In this document: piece after piece, positions 1-12,840 of the stretch
Layout of the letters: each line of letters opens with the position of its first letter
How positions within the stretch are numbered: the first letter of the stretch is position 1
Source: Beroe forskalii
Lineage: Eukaryota; Ctenophora; Nuda; Beroida; Beroidae
DNA length: 64,000 nucleotides
Direction of reading: 5' to 3'
Assembly: GCA_011033025.1 (NCBI GenBank)
Contig: WFMF01000272.1
Location: forward strand, 172,077-236,076
Made by a program: the position numbers and the translations under genes
Notes under the pieces: generated by a model
Database searches by the model: none
Seen by the model: only the letters and a program-made list of their open reading frames with translations
Told to the model about the DNA's origin: nothing

Positions 1-147
1 TAGTTTACAAATTATAAAATCTCCTCATTTTCTCAGGAAAATTAACGAGTGATCACATTACAAATTAGGCTTAGAGCACCGTTAAGGACAGCTGCTCCGA
101 AAACTCTCAAGTTTATATCTCGCTTCCTTCACCCCCTCCCCCTCCAG

Positions 148-3115
148 GTGTATGAAAAGATAGCGTACATCCTGACCAACTGGGAAAACCACCGGACACA
201 GACAGTGTACGATGACAGTTTGATCATCAAACTCTTCGCTTTCCAGTTCGTTAACAACTATGCTTCTCTAGTCTACATCGCCTTCTTCAAGGTACAATGT
301 TCATCTCTGAGAACTATGATAAATCGGCAATTCCTTGATTCTCTTGGCATATCACATGTATAATTTCGGGATATATTTCATCCAGTCATGACTGTAGTCT
401 GTTGTACATGAGATATATTTTTGTGATTTACCAATTCATTGAAGGCTTGTATCATTCAGGAAGGTGTATCTGAGAATGGTATGCTGGGACATTCAGACTG
501 GACAGATTCCTGTGGCTACAAGGACGAAAATGTAAGTGATTTGAAATTAATGATGGTTTATTTGGAATCCAAGCTAAGTTGAAGGCTGCTTGTTGGAGTT
601 GGAGCAACCTATAGAGCTATAGTCGTAGAAACCGCATAAACTTATGGCACTTGAGATCATCTAACCAGAAGTCACGTGACTAACCAGTAACCTCCCCCCA
701 GGGCGCTGATCAGTGCTACCCCATGCTGGTGCTGCAGGTGGCTGTCCTGCTGATCATGAAACCCATGCCCAAGTTCTTCAAGGACGTCTGTATGCCCTTC
801 ATCTTACACCTCTGGAGGAGTTGCAGGAGAAGAGTTGGGAGCAGGTTTGTACTGATGAATTAAAGAAACACTCTTTGATCTTGTTAACCTCATACGATGC
901 TGAGGACTTGATTTGTGGACATATATCCAAGAAGTTAACATTTGAGGTTCATATCTAAATTGGGGCATGATTTCTTTTCACCTACGCCTACAACCCAATA
1001 ACCGTCTGTCAACGTTTTACAGTAAAACGGCTGACGCTACTGTAGAAGCAGTGAACGCCGGCCCTGAGCCGACCAAGGAACTCATTGATATCATTGAAGA
1101 GGACAGGAATCTCATTCCTGGAGATAACGTTAGTCATATCATACGCTTTTAGATAGTTAGGAAAGTTTTGTTAGTTTAAAATTTAAATGAGTAATAAATA
1201 TGACTCAAGACACAAGAGATCGTTTTTTGCCTAAAATAGATCTTCCCAATAACACATCCACCCCTCTCAAAGTTATTCTTCCCTCCACCCATTCCACTCC
1301 CCACTTCACCCCCTCCTCTATTCCCACACTTCCACTCCCCCTCCACAGTCCACCCCTTCTTCACCTCTTTTCCTCCACAGGATTTCACGTTATCAGAGTA
1401 CACTGAGAAGAGTATCATGTACGGTATCATCATGTTATTCGGAGCTGTCTTCCCTCTGGCTCCCCCCCCACTCCCACTCACTCCCACTCACTCCCCCTGC
1501 TCCCCTGGTTCCCCCCACTCCCCCTCTCCCCCTCCCCTCTTACACCTTCTTCCCTCCACAGGATTTCACGTTATCAGAGTACACTGAGAAGAGTATCATG
1601 TACGGTATCATCATGTTATTCGGAGCTGTCTTAGTGTTTTCCCCATTGCTCTTCTACTCTCACTCCCCCTTGCTCCCCCACTCCCACTCCCCCTTGCTCC
1701 CCCACTCCCCCTTGCTCCCCCACTCCCACTTGCTCTCCTGCTCCCCCACTCCCCCTTCCCCGCTCCCCCTTTACCTCTTCCCTCCCCAGGACTTCACGCT
1801 GTCAGAGTACACTGAGAAGAGTATCATGTACGGTATAATCATGTTATTCGGGGCTGTCTTCCCCCTAGCTCCCCTCACTCCCACTCCCCCTTGCTCCCCC
1901 CACTCCCCCTTACTCCCCCCACTACCACTTGCTCTCCTGCTCCCCCTTTCCCCACCCCCCGTTTCACCTCTCTCCTCCTCAGGACTTCACGCTGTCAGAG
2001 TACACTGAGAAGAGTATCATGTACGGTATCATCATGTTATTCGGGGCTGTCTTCCCCCTAGCTCCCCTTATAGCTCTCATCTGTAACCTGGTTGATGTGA
2101 GGGTGGACGGTTACAGGATACTCTGGAAAAACAGACGATACATCGCACAGAGAGCGGAGGATATCGGTTTAAAGTTTTTACCGTATTTCCTCGTAAACTC
2201 TCTAACTTTTTCTCTCATTCATTCTCCAATTTTTCCCTAACTTAAGTTTAAAGTTAGAGACAAAGTGCCTTAACTGCTGGGAATTGCACTGTAAATTTCG
2301 TTCGCTACAATTTCTCCACAAAGACTCACCCCTGTAGCAGTGCGTAACAAGGATATCAGTGGTCTGATGATGCTAACCCTGCAGGTATCTGGCAGTACAT
2401 CCTGGAGTTTCTCAACAACATCGGCATCGTGATAAACTCTCTAATCATTGCACTCACTCTGCGAGATAACGGCTCAATTCTTGACTCTAAAGGGGAAGAC
2501 AGCATTACGGCTAACAGGTGAAAACCAATCGCTAAATTGGTCATTATTTCACCTTTGGGATTATCCCTCATCAGATATAGATTTGCATGGTGGTCTGATG
2601 TCATCAATTTATCATTCTGGATCATGGAAATGGCGATTTTAAAGATGATGATAGCAAGTCTAGTATCTAACACATCTTATCAGCCCTTTTTACCCTGCAA
2701 CTGCTTTATTTCAGGTGGCTGATAGCCTTTGCCTTTGAGCACGTGTGCTTCCTGGTAAAGTTCGTTGTTTCCTACATTATCCCTGATGTGCCAAGTGACG
2801 TGCAGTTCAAGATGCGCAAGGTTTGTTGGCATTTTCTGCACTTATTTGCCTGCACTTTTTGCATTTTTCATCAATTTCCTTGCAAATTATTAGCAAATTT
2901 TGTTATCAATTATGATGAATTTTCAGAAGAATTGTGTGACATTATATTCATTCTTATTCATGTTTAACTCTGAACCTTGATTAAATATAATTAATTATCA
3001 AGTCGTTTATTTTTGCTCTAATCAAATGAACTTTCAGGAACAATTCCAAGTCAACCAACTCTTCGAAAAAGGTCCAGTTCATAAAAACGATGAAAAAGCG
3101 GATCCACAAACCTAG
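148..3115 (+). CDS. Anoctamin/TMEM16 family protein, C-terminal part (8 exons, 5' end outside window)
   Basis: Exons read at 148-291, 460-531, 702-844, 1023-1128, 1983-2166, 2385-2517, 2715-2820 and 3038-3115 join in phase (966 nt, 321 residues plus TAG stop). The peptide carries anoctamin landmarks: NWENHRTQT, then FQFVNNYASLVYIAFFK in the first exon, EYTEKSIMYG and FPLAPLIALICNLVDVRVD in the fifth, AEDIGIW across the fifth/sixth junction, and FEHVCFLVKF before the C-terminus. Family knowledge: anoctamins are ten-helix dimeric membrane proteins working as calcium-activated chloride channels or phospholipid scramblases. The two glutamates of EYTE match the TM7 calcium ligands; the TM8 pair reads D...D rather than the common E...D, a conservative change. 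The helix-6 ligand motif is not obvious in the exon at 702-844. The channel-or-scramblase role and the subfamily cannot be decided from this part. The N-terminal cytosolic domain and first helices lie before base 1. Confidence 0.9.
1381..2060 (+). repeat. Four tandem copies of the anoctamin TM7 exon start with its 3' splice site
   Basis: The first 70-85 bases of the exon encoding DFTLSEYTEKSIMYG occur at 1381, 1562, 1790 and 1983, each preceded by a pyrimidine tract ending in CAG. Only the copy at 1983 continues through the whole exon to a GT donor at 2167. Copies at 1381 and 1790 dissolve into CTCCCC-type DNA exactly where the coding sequence itself becomes C-rich (the FPLAP codons); the copy at 1562 stops a little earlier. 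The first two copies share GATTTCACGTTATCAG and the last two GACTTCACGCTGTCAG, which suggests at least two rounds of duplication. All start in the same phase. I infer misalignment between the intron tract and the C-rich codons. Confidence 0.85.
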
Positions 3116-4050
3116 AAATTATTATGTGGGGTGGTACATTAAAATCTCTATACCCGTTATAAAATGATTCATGGACCCGGGACTTTAAGATTGTATTGAA
3201 ATATTTTAAACGCTGTTATTACTTTATTAACTTTATGATATCATTACATCAAGTAATGCCCGTTTAGCATGTTAATACACTGTAGATAAGTAAAATTTTA
3301 TTTTTTGCATTATACATTGATTGTGATTTGAGAATTTAAATTTTATTAGATATTTAAGTTAAACAAATTTTATATCAACAGCATTGTAAATTTGTAGGAT
3401 TAGAATCAGCAACATAGCTTATAAACGTTCTGATATACTTGAGATATGAAATTGATAGATTATATATTTCTTTAAGTTTGAAGTTTAAGTTTTTCAAATT
3501 CGATGATTGGAGACAATCAAAACATGATCTAATAAGTTTTATATAGACTATAGAGATTCAAATCGTGCTCAAATATTTGTTTTAGAGTCCTTTTCTAGGT
3601 CCCTTTGTTTTTGAGAAATCACACAGCTTCAAGCTTGAGCTATCACATTGTCAATGTCATATACTTATAGCCACATTTTAGTGCCGCAATCTATTTAAAT
3701 CAAATTTCGACAGTATGAGAATATGAGTATCTGTGATAACTATTTTCCGACAAGCATAATATGGTACAAATACAATTTATAACGTACGAATGTACGATTA
3801 TATGCCTAAATTTAGATTAAATAATAAATGTAAAATGACTTTTTTGTCATTTAATGGATGATAAGGCCAATTTCCCAGTTTCCTGATAATGTTTTTCAAT
3901 TTTCATGTATTGGTTCAGGTTATGTGTGCAGATTTAAGTTATGATTGATGGAACTTCGATAATCTCGTTTTCGAATTTGTTTATGTCTCCGAGACACAAA
4001 ATTTATTCTGTTCTGTGTTCATCTGACCTGATTCTTATGCAATATGTTTT
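3116..4050. other. AT-rich 3' flank of the anoctamin gene
   Basis: There is no open frame of note and no recognised repeat. It presumably contains the 3' untranslated region and terminator. An AATAAA-like string occurs near 3820, but I cannot tell whether it is the poly(A) signal. Confidence 0.4.
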
Positions 4051-4578
4051 CCTAAGCCCGCATAGGTGTGTGTACGCGCCGCGCGAGCCACACAGGGATA
4101 TACGTGTTTAGCAACAATATGTTGTCAGACGTTGTCTGATGCGGCTTTCGGCGGGCGCGCGCTTCCTAAGCCCGCATAGGTGTTGTCTGACGTCGTCAGA
4201 CCCATTATTTAAAATTTTAATGCGAGTCGTGGCGCGCGCTCGCGAGGGGGTCAGGCAACGCCCGACAACATAGGTGTGTGTACGCTCCGCGTGCTGGAGA
4301 AGCGCGCGCGCCGCACGAGCACACAGGGATATACGTGTTTAGCAAGGCGCGCGCGCATTGCTAAACACGTTAGTAGGATTTTACCCTACCCTCCGCCGCG
4401 CGCCATTTTTTTCCGCGTCTGCAACACGACCCTCCAAATTTCCGAGTGTTGCGCGCTAGGGATGGGTGAAATCCATTATAAACACGTATATCCCAGCTGT
4501 TTGCGTTGCGCGGCGCGCTTCCTCAGACTAGAAGGGAAGCGCCGCGCGCGTACACACACCTATGTATGCGGACTTAGG
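4051..4578. mobile_element. GC-rich foldback element with long imperfect terminal inverted repeats
   Basis: The left end begins CCTAAGCCCGCATAGGTGTG and the right end, read in reverse complement, begins CCTAAGTCCGCATA and then continues GGTGTGTGTACGCGC. Inside, the arms carry ATATACGTGTTTA on one side and TAAACACGTATAT on the other, so the element can fold on itself over most of its length. A second partial copy of the left end lies at about 4166. The base composition (CG-rich, many GCGCGC runs) is unlike the AT-rich flanks. Open frames across it are side effects of low stop density. The class of element is unknown. Confidence 0.6.
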
Positions 4579-5200
4579 AATGAAGTGTTATCTAGAATTG
4601 AGACTCCTGCATATCTAATTAGTTATAGTATATCTGAGCTGAGCTCGTAGGATGATACCCTACCCTCGCGCGCGCGCGGCGCAACGTCCCACATTTGGAC
4701 GTCACCTTTGCGCCTTCGGCAACAACAAGTCAGAAGAAAGGGACGGACATTGCCCGTCGAAGCTGAGCAGGTGGAGTTCTTTTATGCCATTTCATGACAA
4801 TATGCTTAATGCTTATTTCCAGCAGTTAGTCTTTTATTCATATCCAGTTTTTTGGTAATCTTTTCAAGTTAATCAATTCTTTTTCAGCTATGATAACTGC
4901 AATACCAGATAAATCTATATGTTGCACTACCAAATAAATTTATATGTACATTTGGAATTGTTTTAATTTTACTTTTTTACTTATTCATATTTGAATCTTT
5001 TTTTTTCGAAACTGGCAGTAAATCAGTGGTGAAAAGTAGCTCTGATTTGAATCCATTGTTGCATTTTAAGTGTTTCACTATGGGGTCCCCCTCAGTCAAT
5101 GCTTTAAGCAATCAATTTCAACACATTGCAACACAACATATTAAATAAACTAACTCAGGTTCTGGGGGCCTCAAATATGATTGTATCACTGATGTTTTTT
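4579..5200. other. Intergenic DNA, nothing recognised
   Basis: A short GC-rich stretch (about 4660-4760) next to the foldback element is followed by AT-rich DNA. I see no gene or clear repeat. Confidence 0.4.
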
Positions 5201-6075
5201 TTCAGTGCTAATGATTAGATGACAAGGGCTGGAAGATCCAGCATACTGTTTAATGTAGGACACTGCAGAGCTTTAGTGAATAAGGACCCACAAGAAGACT
5301 CATGCCCATTCTGCCACAACTCTAAGGACACAGCATACCATCAACTTTTAGATTGCACAGAAGTACAAGATTCAAACTTCCAACTGTTTATTTCTGAATT
5401 GGGTAATACAGATGATGGACATTTCAACTATATTCCTAAGCTTCTTTCTTCTAACAGCTCCCACCTGCACCAACTCTTTATCAATAGAATCAAATTCCTT
5501 ATTGCCCAACATGAATCCATTAATAGCATGCCCCCTCAACCCAAGACCAGCTACAGGACTGAAAGTGGAAATTAATCTCCATTTCAACATCACGTTATAA
5601 CTCCAATACAAGGCTTTCAGCAGTAAGTAAACATGAATGATGGAAGTAACTCGAAAGAACTTAAGAGTACACACTCAAGAAGTTACTGAAGGCGGAGTCA
5701 ATTGTTAGGAGGCTAAAAGATGAAAAATCTTGTCTAAAGAACTTAACTAAAGATCATGTTAAAGACTGTGTTTAAAGACTGTGCTTTTAAAGAACTTAAC
5801 TAAAGATCATGTTAAAGACTGTGTTTAAAGAGACCACTTCAACCCTTCAATCTGTTGTCAAAGATGATGGTCAAAGGACCACATAGAAAGACTGTGTTAA
5901 ACAACTGTGTTTTTAAAAGAAATTTTGGGAGTTTATTGTATGATAAACATTGACTTGACAATATGAATTTTCTAATTGTAAGCTGTAATTGTAAGCTGTA
6001 ATTGTAAGCTGTAATTGTAAGCTGTAATATTTTGACTGGAGTTGGGCACCTCCAAATAAACTGCATCCTGCGAAA
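5200..6075 (+). mobile_element. 3' end of a degenerate LINE (non-LTR retrotransposon)
   Basis: The 118-residue open frame at 5219-5575 reads like the C-terminus of a LINE reverse transcriptase ORF. It has a NVGHCRALVNKD segment followed by a CPFCHNSKDTAYHQLLDC cysteine-histidine motif (C-x2-C-x7-H-x4-C) of the kind that ends many non-LTR polyproteins. The reverse transcriptase core is missing, so this looks like a 5'-truncated insertion, the usual LINE form. The 3' part contains a direct repeat of about 40 bases (near 5740-5830) and four units of a 13-base repeat, TAATTGTAAGCTG (about 5972-6030), resembling the simple-repeat tails of some LINE families. Family assignment is uncertain. Confidence 0.55.
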
Positions 6076-6184
6076 TGAAATAGTCTAATGGGTTAAAATC
6101 TAAAATAGCTAAGTTTGAAGTGTATGTTATGCCTACGTGAAGAGGCTAGAAAGTGTAGGCTTTGGTTTATACTTTTCTCAGATT

Positions 6185-6211
6185 TAATAATAATAATAAT
6201 AATAATAATGT
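6185..6211. repeat. (AAT)n microsatellite
   Basis: A run of eight to nine AAT/TAA units lies in intergenic DNA. Confidence 0.9.
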
Positions 6212-6276
6212 AGCATTAATATTTTGTGGACAAGAGTGCTGATGTATTTCATCAAAATAATTAATTTGTTTATTCT

Positions 6277-6900
6277 CTTCTTTGTAGAACAAATACAGTC
6301 ATCTTTGTAGTCAAGTCACAGAACTCTCCAACAACTCCAACCATAGTCTTTGATGGGATCCATGAAAGAAATGCCTTCATCAGAGAGCTATGCAGATCCA
6401 AATAAAGTATGAGACACCAAAAATGATATGGTGTACTGAAAGCTAACACTGGCACACGGACTTGCGACCTTGTTGTGGGGTTGAATGCATTCGACAGGCG
6501 CCCAATGCTCCCCCAACCACAAGATGTAGTGTGTTAGTTTCATAAGCTCCAAGTTCATCAAGGAAATTAAGTTTATCAATGTCTTTATCCAGTGTAGGGA
6601 AGATTAAGTTCCATCTGGTCCTGACAAGATCAAAAGATCAAATGGACTGTGTTTACTTGTAAACATAAATCAGGCTGCGACTCCAAAGAGACCAGAATGA
6701 ACCAGAGAAACAGTTGGTCTCCATTCTGGGCGACTTCATCCTTGCTTGCAAGGTTAAAAACATCTTCTTTGTAGAACAAATACAGTCATCTTTGTAGTCA
6801 AGCCACAGAACTCTCCAAAAACTCCAACCATGGACTTGCGACCTTGTTGTGGGGTTGAATGCATTTGACAGGCACCCAACACTCCCCCAACCACAAGAAT
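6277..6900. repeat. Dispersed repeat copies, also present at 46.4 kb
   Basis: About 60 bases around TACAGTCATCTTTGTAGTCA occur at 6292 and again at 6776. A segment beginning ACTTGCGACCTTGTTGTGGG occurs at 6460 and 6834. The stretch around AGCTCCAAGTTCATCAAGG (6544 on) is repeated at about 46430 with the same following sequence. The shuffled order suggests rearranged copies of one interspersed element. No coding capacity was recognised. Confidence 0.6.
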
Positions 6901-7675
6901 ATAAATAAATAAATAAATTAAAACATTTATTCCACGCTTAGACATTGTAGTGAGTTGGTTAGTTTATTTTAATTTTTAAATCTCTTATTCATTATTTGAA
7001 TTATATCTCAATCATATGAAACATACAAGTGGTCACCCTCATTCCCTCACCCCCACTGCCCTAGCGGCGGTAAGAGGTAGGCACAGCCCCACTCTGGGGC
7101 TATCCTCTTGTGGGCCCCCGGGCCCGACCTCTCTTTTATATATATACAAGTGGCCACCTGTGTTGAATGGATGTTTTTCAACAGGAGCTATTGTATATTG
7201 CTTTAATAAGTAATTATGATGGTTAGATACCACAAATTGTTAATTACCACAACTCGTTTTGAATTAACTATCTGAGGAATGTACTTATTTCTGGATTTGG
7301 TAATTGCTATGTGCTCAGATAAGGCCAACAGTTCAACATTAGATGCTAATGCATGCTACAGCATACATCATAGAACCCCGTATTTTACAACTTGAATATC
7401 AAAGGATACCCTGCTTTCAGGCATTAGAGGTATTACACAGTTTATACATCTTCACCTTGATTGCTGTGCAATTTGCTACAACTTTGCCTTGTTAATCATC
7501 ATCACAGCCCTCAAAGCAAGAAAGTATTACTTTCTTCTGAATCGCTAATTTTGATGATTTGAAAAGGTTTTTCGTCTTGTTGTGCTTTAAAAATAGACAA
7601 TATTCATAGGTATGAGAAGTTTCACGGAAAAAATTTTCATTTAGATCATGTAGAAGTGGTGAGGTCAAATACAAG
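6901..7675. other. Upstream region of the kinesin gene
   Basis: It contains a (AAAT)n patch near 6903, a GC-rich island at about 7040-7130 with self-complementary CCCCACTCTGGGG and GGGCCCCCGGGCCC strings, and AT-rich DNA up to the start codon. Promoter and 5' untranslated region should lie here, but I cannot point to a specific element. Confidence 0.35.
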
Positions 7676-10600
7676 ATGTCTTCAGTAAAGGTAGCAGTCC
7701 GAGTTAGGCCCCTTAATTCTAGGGAGATCAAGAAGAACTCAAAATGCATCATAGAAATGCAGAATAACAGTACATGTGAGTATGCTATAAATTGTCAACA
7801 ACAAAGTTATATTATATCTAATCAATAAATTATCAATAAATTATCAATAAATTATTGATAAACTAGAAATGCCCGTTGGGCCTGCTAGATAATACAGAAT
7901 CAAATAATAAGATCACAAAAAGTTTATGAAGGAGCAAATTTAACATAATTCGTTGGTTACTTTAATAATAATCATAATGCTGGACCGGGCAAGTTGTGAT
8001 TGTAATAATTTGCTCTTGTATGATGAAGTTAAATCTGAAAATTAAAACCGAGTATCGTACTCATACTGAACGTTGAATTAAGCATTGATTCATGCCAAGA
8101 GCAGTCCTCCAAATTCGCAATGTGCTATGCCCAAATTCGATTCAATTTGATTCTAGCCAACCTTAAATTGCTCTTAATTTGCATTTTTCCGTTATCATCA
8201 ACTCAGCATTGATTTTATTCGACCGACGTCTGCCACAGATTTATGAAGAGATGCTATCGGAAATAGCCTCCACGATGCTAGCCATACCCGTCCTTTATCT
8301 TCAGATCTTGAATTTCAAATGAAAAACAGTAAACAGGCCGTTCTATCAAACGCTACAATGCAGCAGTCAACAACGTATCAGAAAGCACTCGCATAGAACT
8401 GATCATAATCTGCACGTGCAGAATACGTGTATCCATAGCAATGGCGCGACTTAGCCCTGTTTAGCCTTCGTTTTCCTTGATATTTTCTTGGCAAGGTCAA
8501 ATTTAATTGTATACGGCGGCACAGACAGACATAATTCACGTGCTCTTACGAAATTATAATTAAGATTATTGATAAATTATCATATTATGCAATTTGAATA
8601 TTTACTTATACTGTTTTTCATGCATTACTGACCCAAGTAATCCTAAGAACAAGAAAACATTCAGTTTTGATCATTCATACTGGTCAGCTAATGTGAGTAA
8701 ACATAGCTCATGATATAGAAATATTTGGTATTATGTTCAGCTACCATCTTTCATGATTGAAAATATGAATTGGTGTGACATCAATGAGGATTTTATTTCT
8801 ATTCCTGTAATATTATGATTATAATACCTACATGTGCACAAATTTATCCTTTGGACTGATTTATGCTGATTTGTTTTATCAGCAATATCTTATTATTTTA
8901 TCTTAATATGGTCAATTTTCAGCCAAAAGATGATCATTTTGCAACACAACAAATTGTGTATAATGACATTGGGAAAGAGTTCTTGAGCCACTCCTTTGAT
9001 GGCTATAACACCTGCATATTTGCCTATGGACAGACTGGCTCAGGAAAGAGCTTCACTATGATGGGAACACAGGATTTGAAGGGTATCATACCCCAGGTTA
9101 TGAATAGATTAATTAATGAATAAGCTATAAATTTTGATTTTTTTAAATCCAGTATTCCATGACAATGATTTTGTTAATTCATGTAGCCTACTGCTGTTAA
9201 TGAAATATCACCAAACTAGATTACCTTACTCAATTCTTTACTCCTTCCTTAGACCTGTGGTGAAATGTTTGAGAGGATAACAGAAGAGACTGATGAGGAC
9301 ACGTCATTTGGGGTGGAAGTTAGCTACATGGAAATATACAACGAGAAGGTTCATGATCTCCTAAATCCTGCTAACAACAACAAGAATCTCAGAGTGAGGT
9401 AGAAAATCTCATGTATTTTAATCACTAATTATAGCCTTTGATAGTATTATATCATACAAGGTTTTGTGGTCCCTGGAGTTGGTATTTACCTTAAAGTCCA
9501 CATTTTATTAAGCTCATAAAGTAATAAATCCTGTTAGGGGTCATTTGCACATACACAAACGACAAACGTGTGAGAATTGACTCCGTATTTTAGTTTTATA
9601 ACTCATGTTAATGAGGGAATTAGTCTGTACTATATAGCATAATAAAGGTATATAATAATATAACCGCTGACCTTCTAATGTCTGTCATTATTATCCTGAT
9701 GCGTATTTTATACTAAGCACATTATTAGCTAATTTGGGGGTGGCTCAGTTCAGTAGGTGCTTTAATAATCCACTTTCTGGCATGTGGAAGCTTGTGGTAC
9801 GTACCTGTGATAGCAGGAGGTACCTCTTGCTATGTGCAATGCTGATTGGATAGTTACTTATTTACTATCAAGTTTAATAGGTAATGACTATGGATAATAC
9901 TTCATGAATACTTTATCTTTGATATTTTATTGTACAGTAACAACTAAGGACTCAAAAAAAAACTTTTAAAAAGATTTGTGCTGGGATAGAAATTGCAAGG
10001 TTTTCACCTGAGATCGAAAGAATACCTTCCAAAATTGCATAAAGGTATTTGGCGTCAAGAGCAGCTGCTAATGAAACGTTTAGTTGAGTTTTCATTACTC
10101 AATTAATATATCATAGAGGAAGGACATGCCTGAAAATCACATCCAATTTAGAAATGATATGAATTAGACAAGCTAATTTAACAAATCGAGAGGTCTGTAG
10201 GAAGTATTGCTGTGAAGAATACATTGCTTTATTATATCCTTGTATTGCTGTATGTCCTGCTGCATCTGGCACAACAAACTGGTATATTATGAGTATATCA
10301 AAGATTTTTCTCGTCATTTCCGGTCATTCAAAAACCATATTGAAAGACGAAAGTGCTATCACTATTATATTTGAGGATGAGGAAGGTGGTTTTGTGAGTT
10401 GCCTGTAGACTGTACATAATATCTTGCGCAATAAGGCAGGGATACCCTAAACATAAGCGACGGTAGTAAATGATTATGGCTGCTTGTAACTTGGCTATTG
10501 ATAATTTGTGAGGCATGCTCAATAGTGTTATAGATGCTATGTGTAATGTATGAGTAAGTGGTTATTATAACTTCTATGGTATATTACAATTACAAGTACT

Positions 10601-12840
10601 TGAACTATATTCCATTTGGCTTTCTTGTACTTTGAAAGATTGAATATAACGGCTTTCTTGTCTCGAACTGTTGGTATTGAATAGAGTGTTGGTTATCAGA
10701 GTACTCAATCCATGTTATCCGAATCAAAGAGTGAACGAGGTTAGAATGGGCTATGGGGGATTGGGGGATGAGCGTTTATCGTGGTTTACCTTCGAAATTG
10801 TTATAAAAGATTGAGAAATAAAAGACTTAAATTGAAATGAAAATCAACTCATTTTTGTGCTAAGTTTTTTAATTGGGCCTGGGGGATACTGATCTCTTTC
10901 ACGAAGTACCATGCCATTTTAAATTGAGTTACCATGATTTATATCAATTTCCATAACTTTTTCTCCCCAGGGAGCACCCAGTTCTGGGACCCTATGTGGA
11001 GGACCTAGCTAAGCTGGCCGTGCAGTCCTACAACGACGTGTCCCATCTGATGGACGAGGGTAATAAGAGCAGGACTGTGGCAGCTACCAACATGAACGAG
11101 ACCAGCAGCAGATCCCACGCTGTCTTCTCTATCATCCTCACTCAACGCAAGTGAGTTTGATCGTTTTTTATAGGGCTGTGACAGGGTTGTGTTTATAATT
11201 GTAAATTTGTTGTGTATTTATTGGTGATTTTGAATAAAAAAAGGTAAAACGAATTGAAATTTGGTTTACTAATTCACTATTTCTATAAATAACTGTTCGA
11301 TTTTTGAATCATGAATGATGATTCATGTAAAATAATATAAAATTCCAGATGATTGTATAAAAACTTAAGCATTTTGAATGTCGGCAGACACACCTGTGTA
11401 CTCTTAACTTTACACTCTGCGCAATGATCCTGTTGTTCGTCTTATCATTCAATTCTGGATGATGTATTCACATTCCAGACTACTTTATTTAGCTTAGTAC
11501 GAATAGGATCGGATTGAATTATTAAACACGTATGATGAAAATGACTATACATTGATTCAATAACGAGTGATAGTTTATTAGATTTGAATATACTAGTTCC
11601 CTAGTTCAGTCGATGTGTTTAAACATTGCTGCAGAACTCAGAGGATTTTCATCTTTGCTTTGTCCGCATGCCTATTGTTCGAATCTTCTAGTAATTTCTT
11701 TTGCAGTTTGCTCCAATCTGTGAAAAAATTTTTGTAGGTTGAAAATCTTTTTGATAGGTATGGACAAAGTTTGTGTAATTCATTTCGCGTAGAATTTAAT
11801 TTTGCGTAAAAGCGCCTTTTCTTTTGCTCATGCAAGATATGATCATGCAATTGAAACCTCTTAATCTGCTGTCAGATCACATCAAAACCACCCATTGTTC
11901 CAATCCTTATTCCTTGCCCTGCAGATTCAACAAACCGACGGGTCTAACAGCCGAGAAGGTAGCTAAGATCAGTCTGGTTGATCTGGCTGGATCAGAGCGG
12001 GCTGATGCCACGGGGGCTACTGGAACCAGGCTGAAAGAAGGGGCCAACATCAACAGATCCCTGACAACCCTGGGGAAGGTTATATCTGCTCTCGCTGAAC
12101 AGGTGAGAAGTACAAAGGACTTGAGGGGTTGAGTGGAAGGGCTGGAAGTTTTGAGAAAGAATCGAAGATTATAATTCTCATTGGCTCATTGAATATAAGT
12201 ATCTGATTTGGGTTACAAACAGTACAAAATCAGATCTTATCAGTATATACTCACTTCTCATACTCATCTCCATCTTGTAAAGTTGTAACCCATATGCCAT
12301 TTAATACCCATGTCGCTATTTAAACAGCCCAGTCACTAGTCACATAACTTTCTCATATCGGGTTAATATGTAACATCTGAGAGGAGTCATTGGGCTCACC
12401 AGGTAACCTGATAGTGGGCCTCTGTCCAAACATACTCAAACATACAGAGCTCGATACATGGCTACATAACATTATTACAGTGGTTCTTTCTGGCAGCATT
12501 TGCAACCCTTTAGTCACAAAGATTCGAAGGCAAAAACTGCCCGCTTTTATAGCTATTGTCTCATGTTTTCTTGACCTAACACCTTCTATTTCAGGCTAAC
12601 AAAGGCACGCCAAAGAAGAAGGGAGGCGGAAAGAAGGACCAGATATTCATCCCCTTCCGAGACTCAGTGCTGACCTGGCTGCTGAAGGAGAATCTGGGTG
12701 GCAACAGCAAGACGGCAATGGTGGCAGCCCTCAGCCCGGCAGAGATAAACTACGACGAAACACTGAGTACCCTCCGATACGCTGATAGAGCGAAGCAGAT
12801 CGTGTGTAAAGCTGTCATTAACGAGGATCCTAATGCTAAG
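7676..12840 (+). CDS. unc-104: Kinesin-3 exons 1-7: motor domain
   Basis: These seven exons encode residues 1-361. The P-loop GQTGSGKS is at about residues 89-96, switch I NETSSRSH at 202-209, and switch II DLAGSE at 239-244, so all nucleotide-binding elements are intact. Loop 12 carries the lysine-rich K-loop typical of kinesin-3 ([13 protein letters not shown], about 281-293), which holds the motor to the acidic tubulin tail and makes it processive. The domain ends [20 protein letters not shown]. The exon 1 donor is taken as GTATGC at 7780, because only this joins in frame to [18 protein letters not shown] in exon 2; the nearby GTGAGT at 7776 would break the frame. Confidence 0.93.

Noticed and set aside
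1598..2008. 136-codon open frame with Pro/Leu/Ser repeats
   Set aside because: It reads from a partial copy of the anoctamin exon into CTCCCC intron DNA. Only the DFTLSEYTEKS parts are of coding origin.
4276..4858. Two open frames in the CG-rich foldback
   Set aside because: They lie partly within inverted-repeat arms, have no family motif, and are explained by composition.
8693..8922. Upstream start codon at 8863 for a separate P-loop protein
   Set aside because: The frame from 8923 is kinesin exon 3. The preceding part is intron, with TTTTCAG directly before the conserved sequence.
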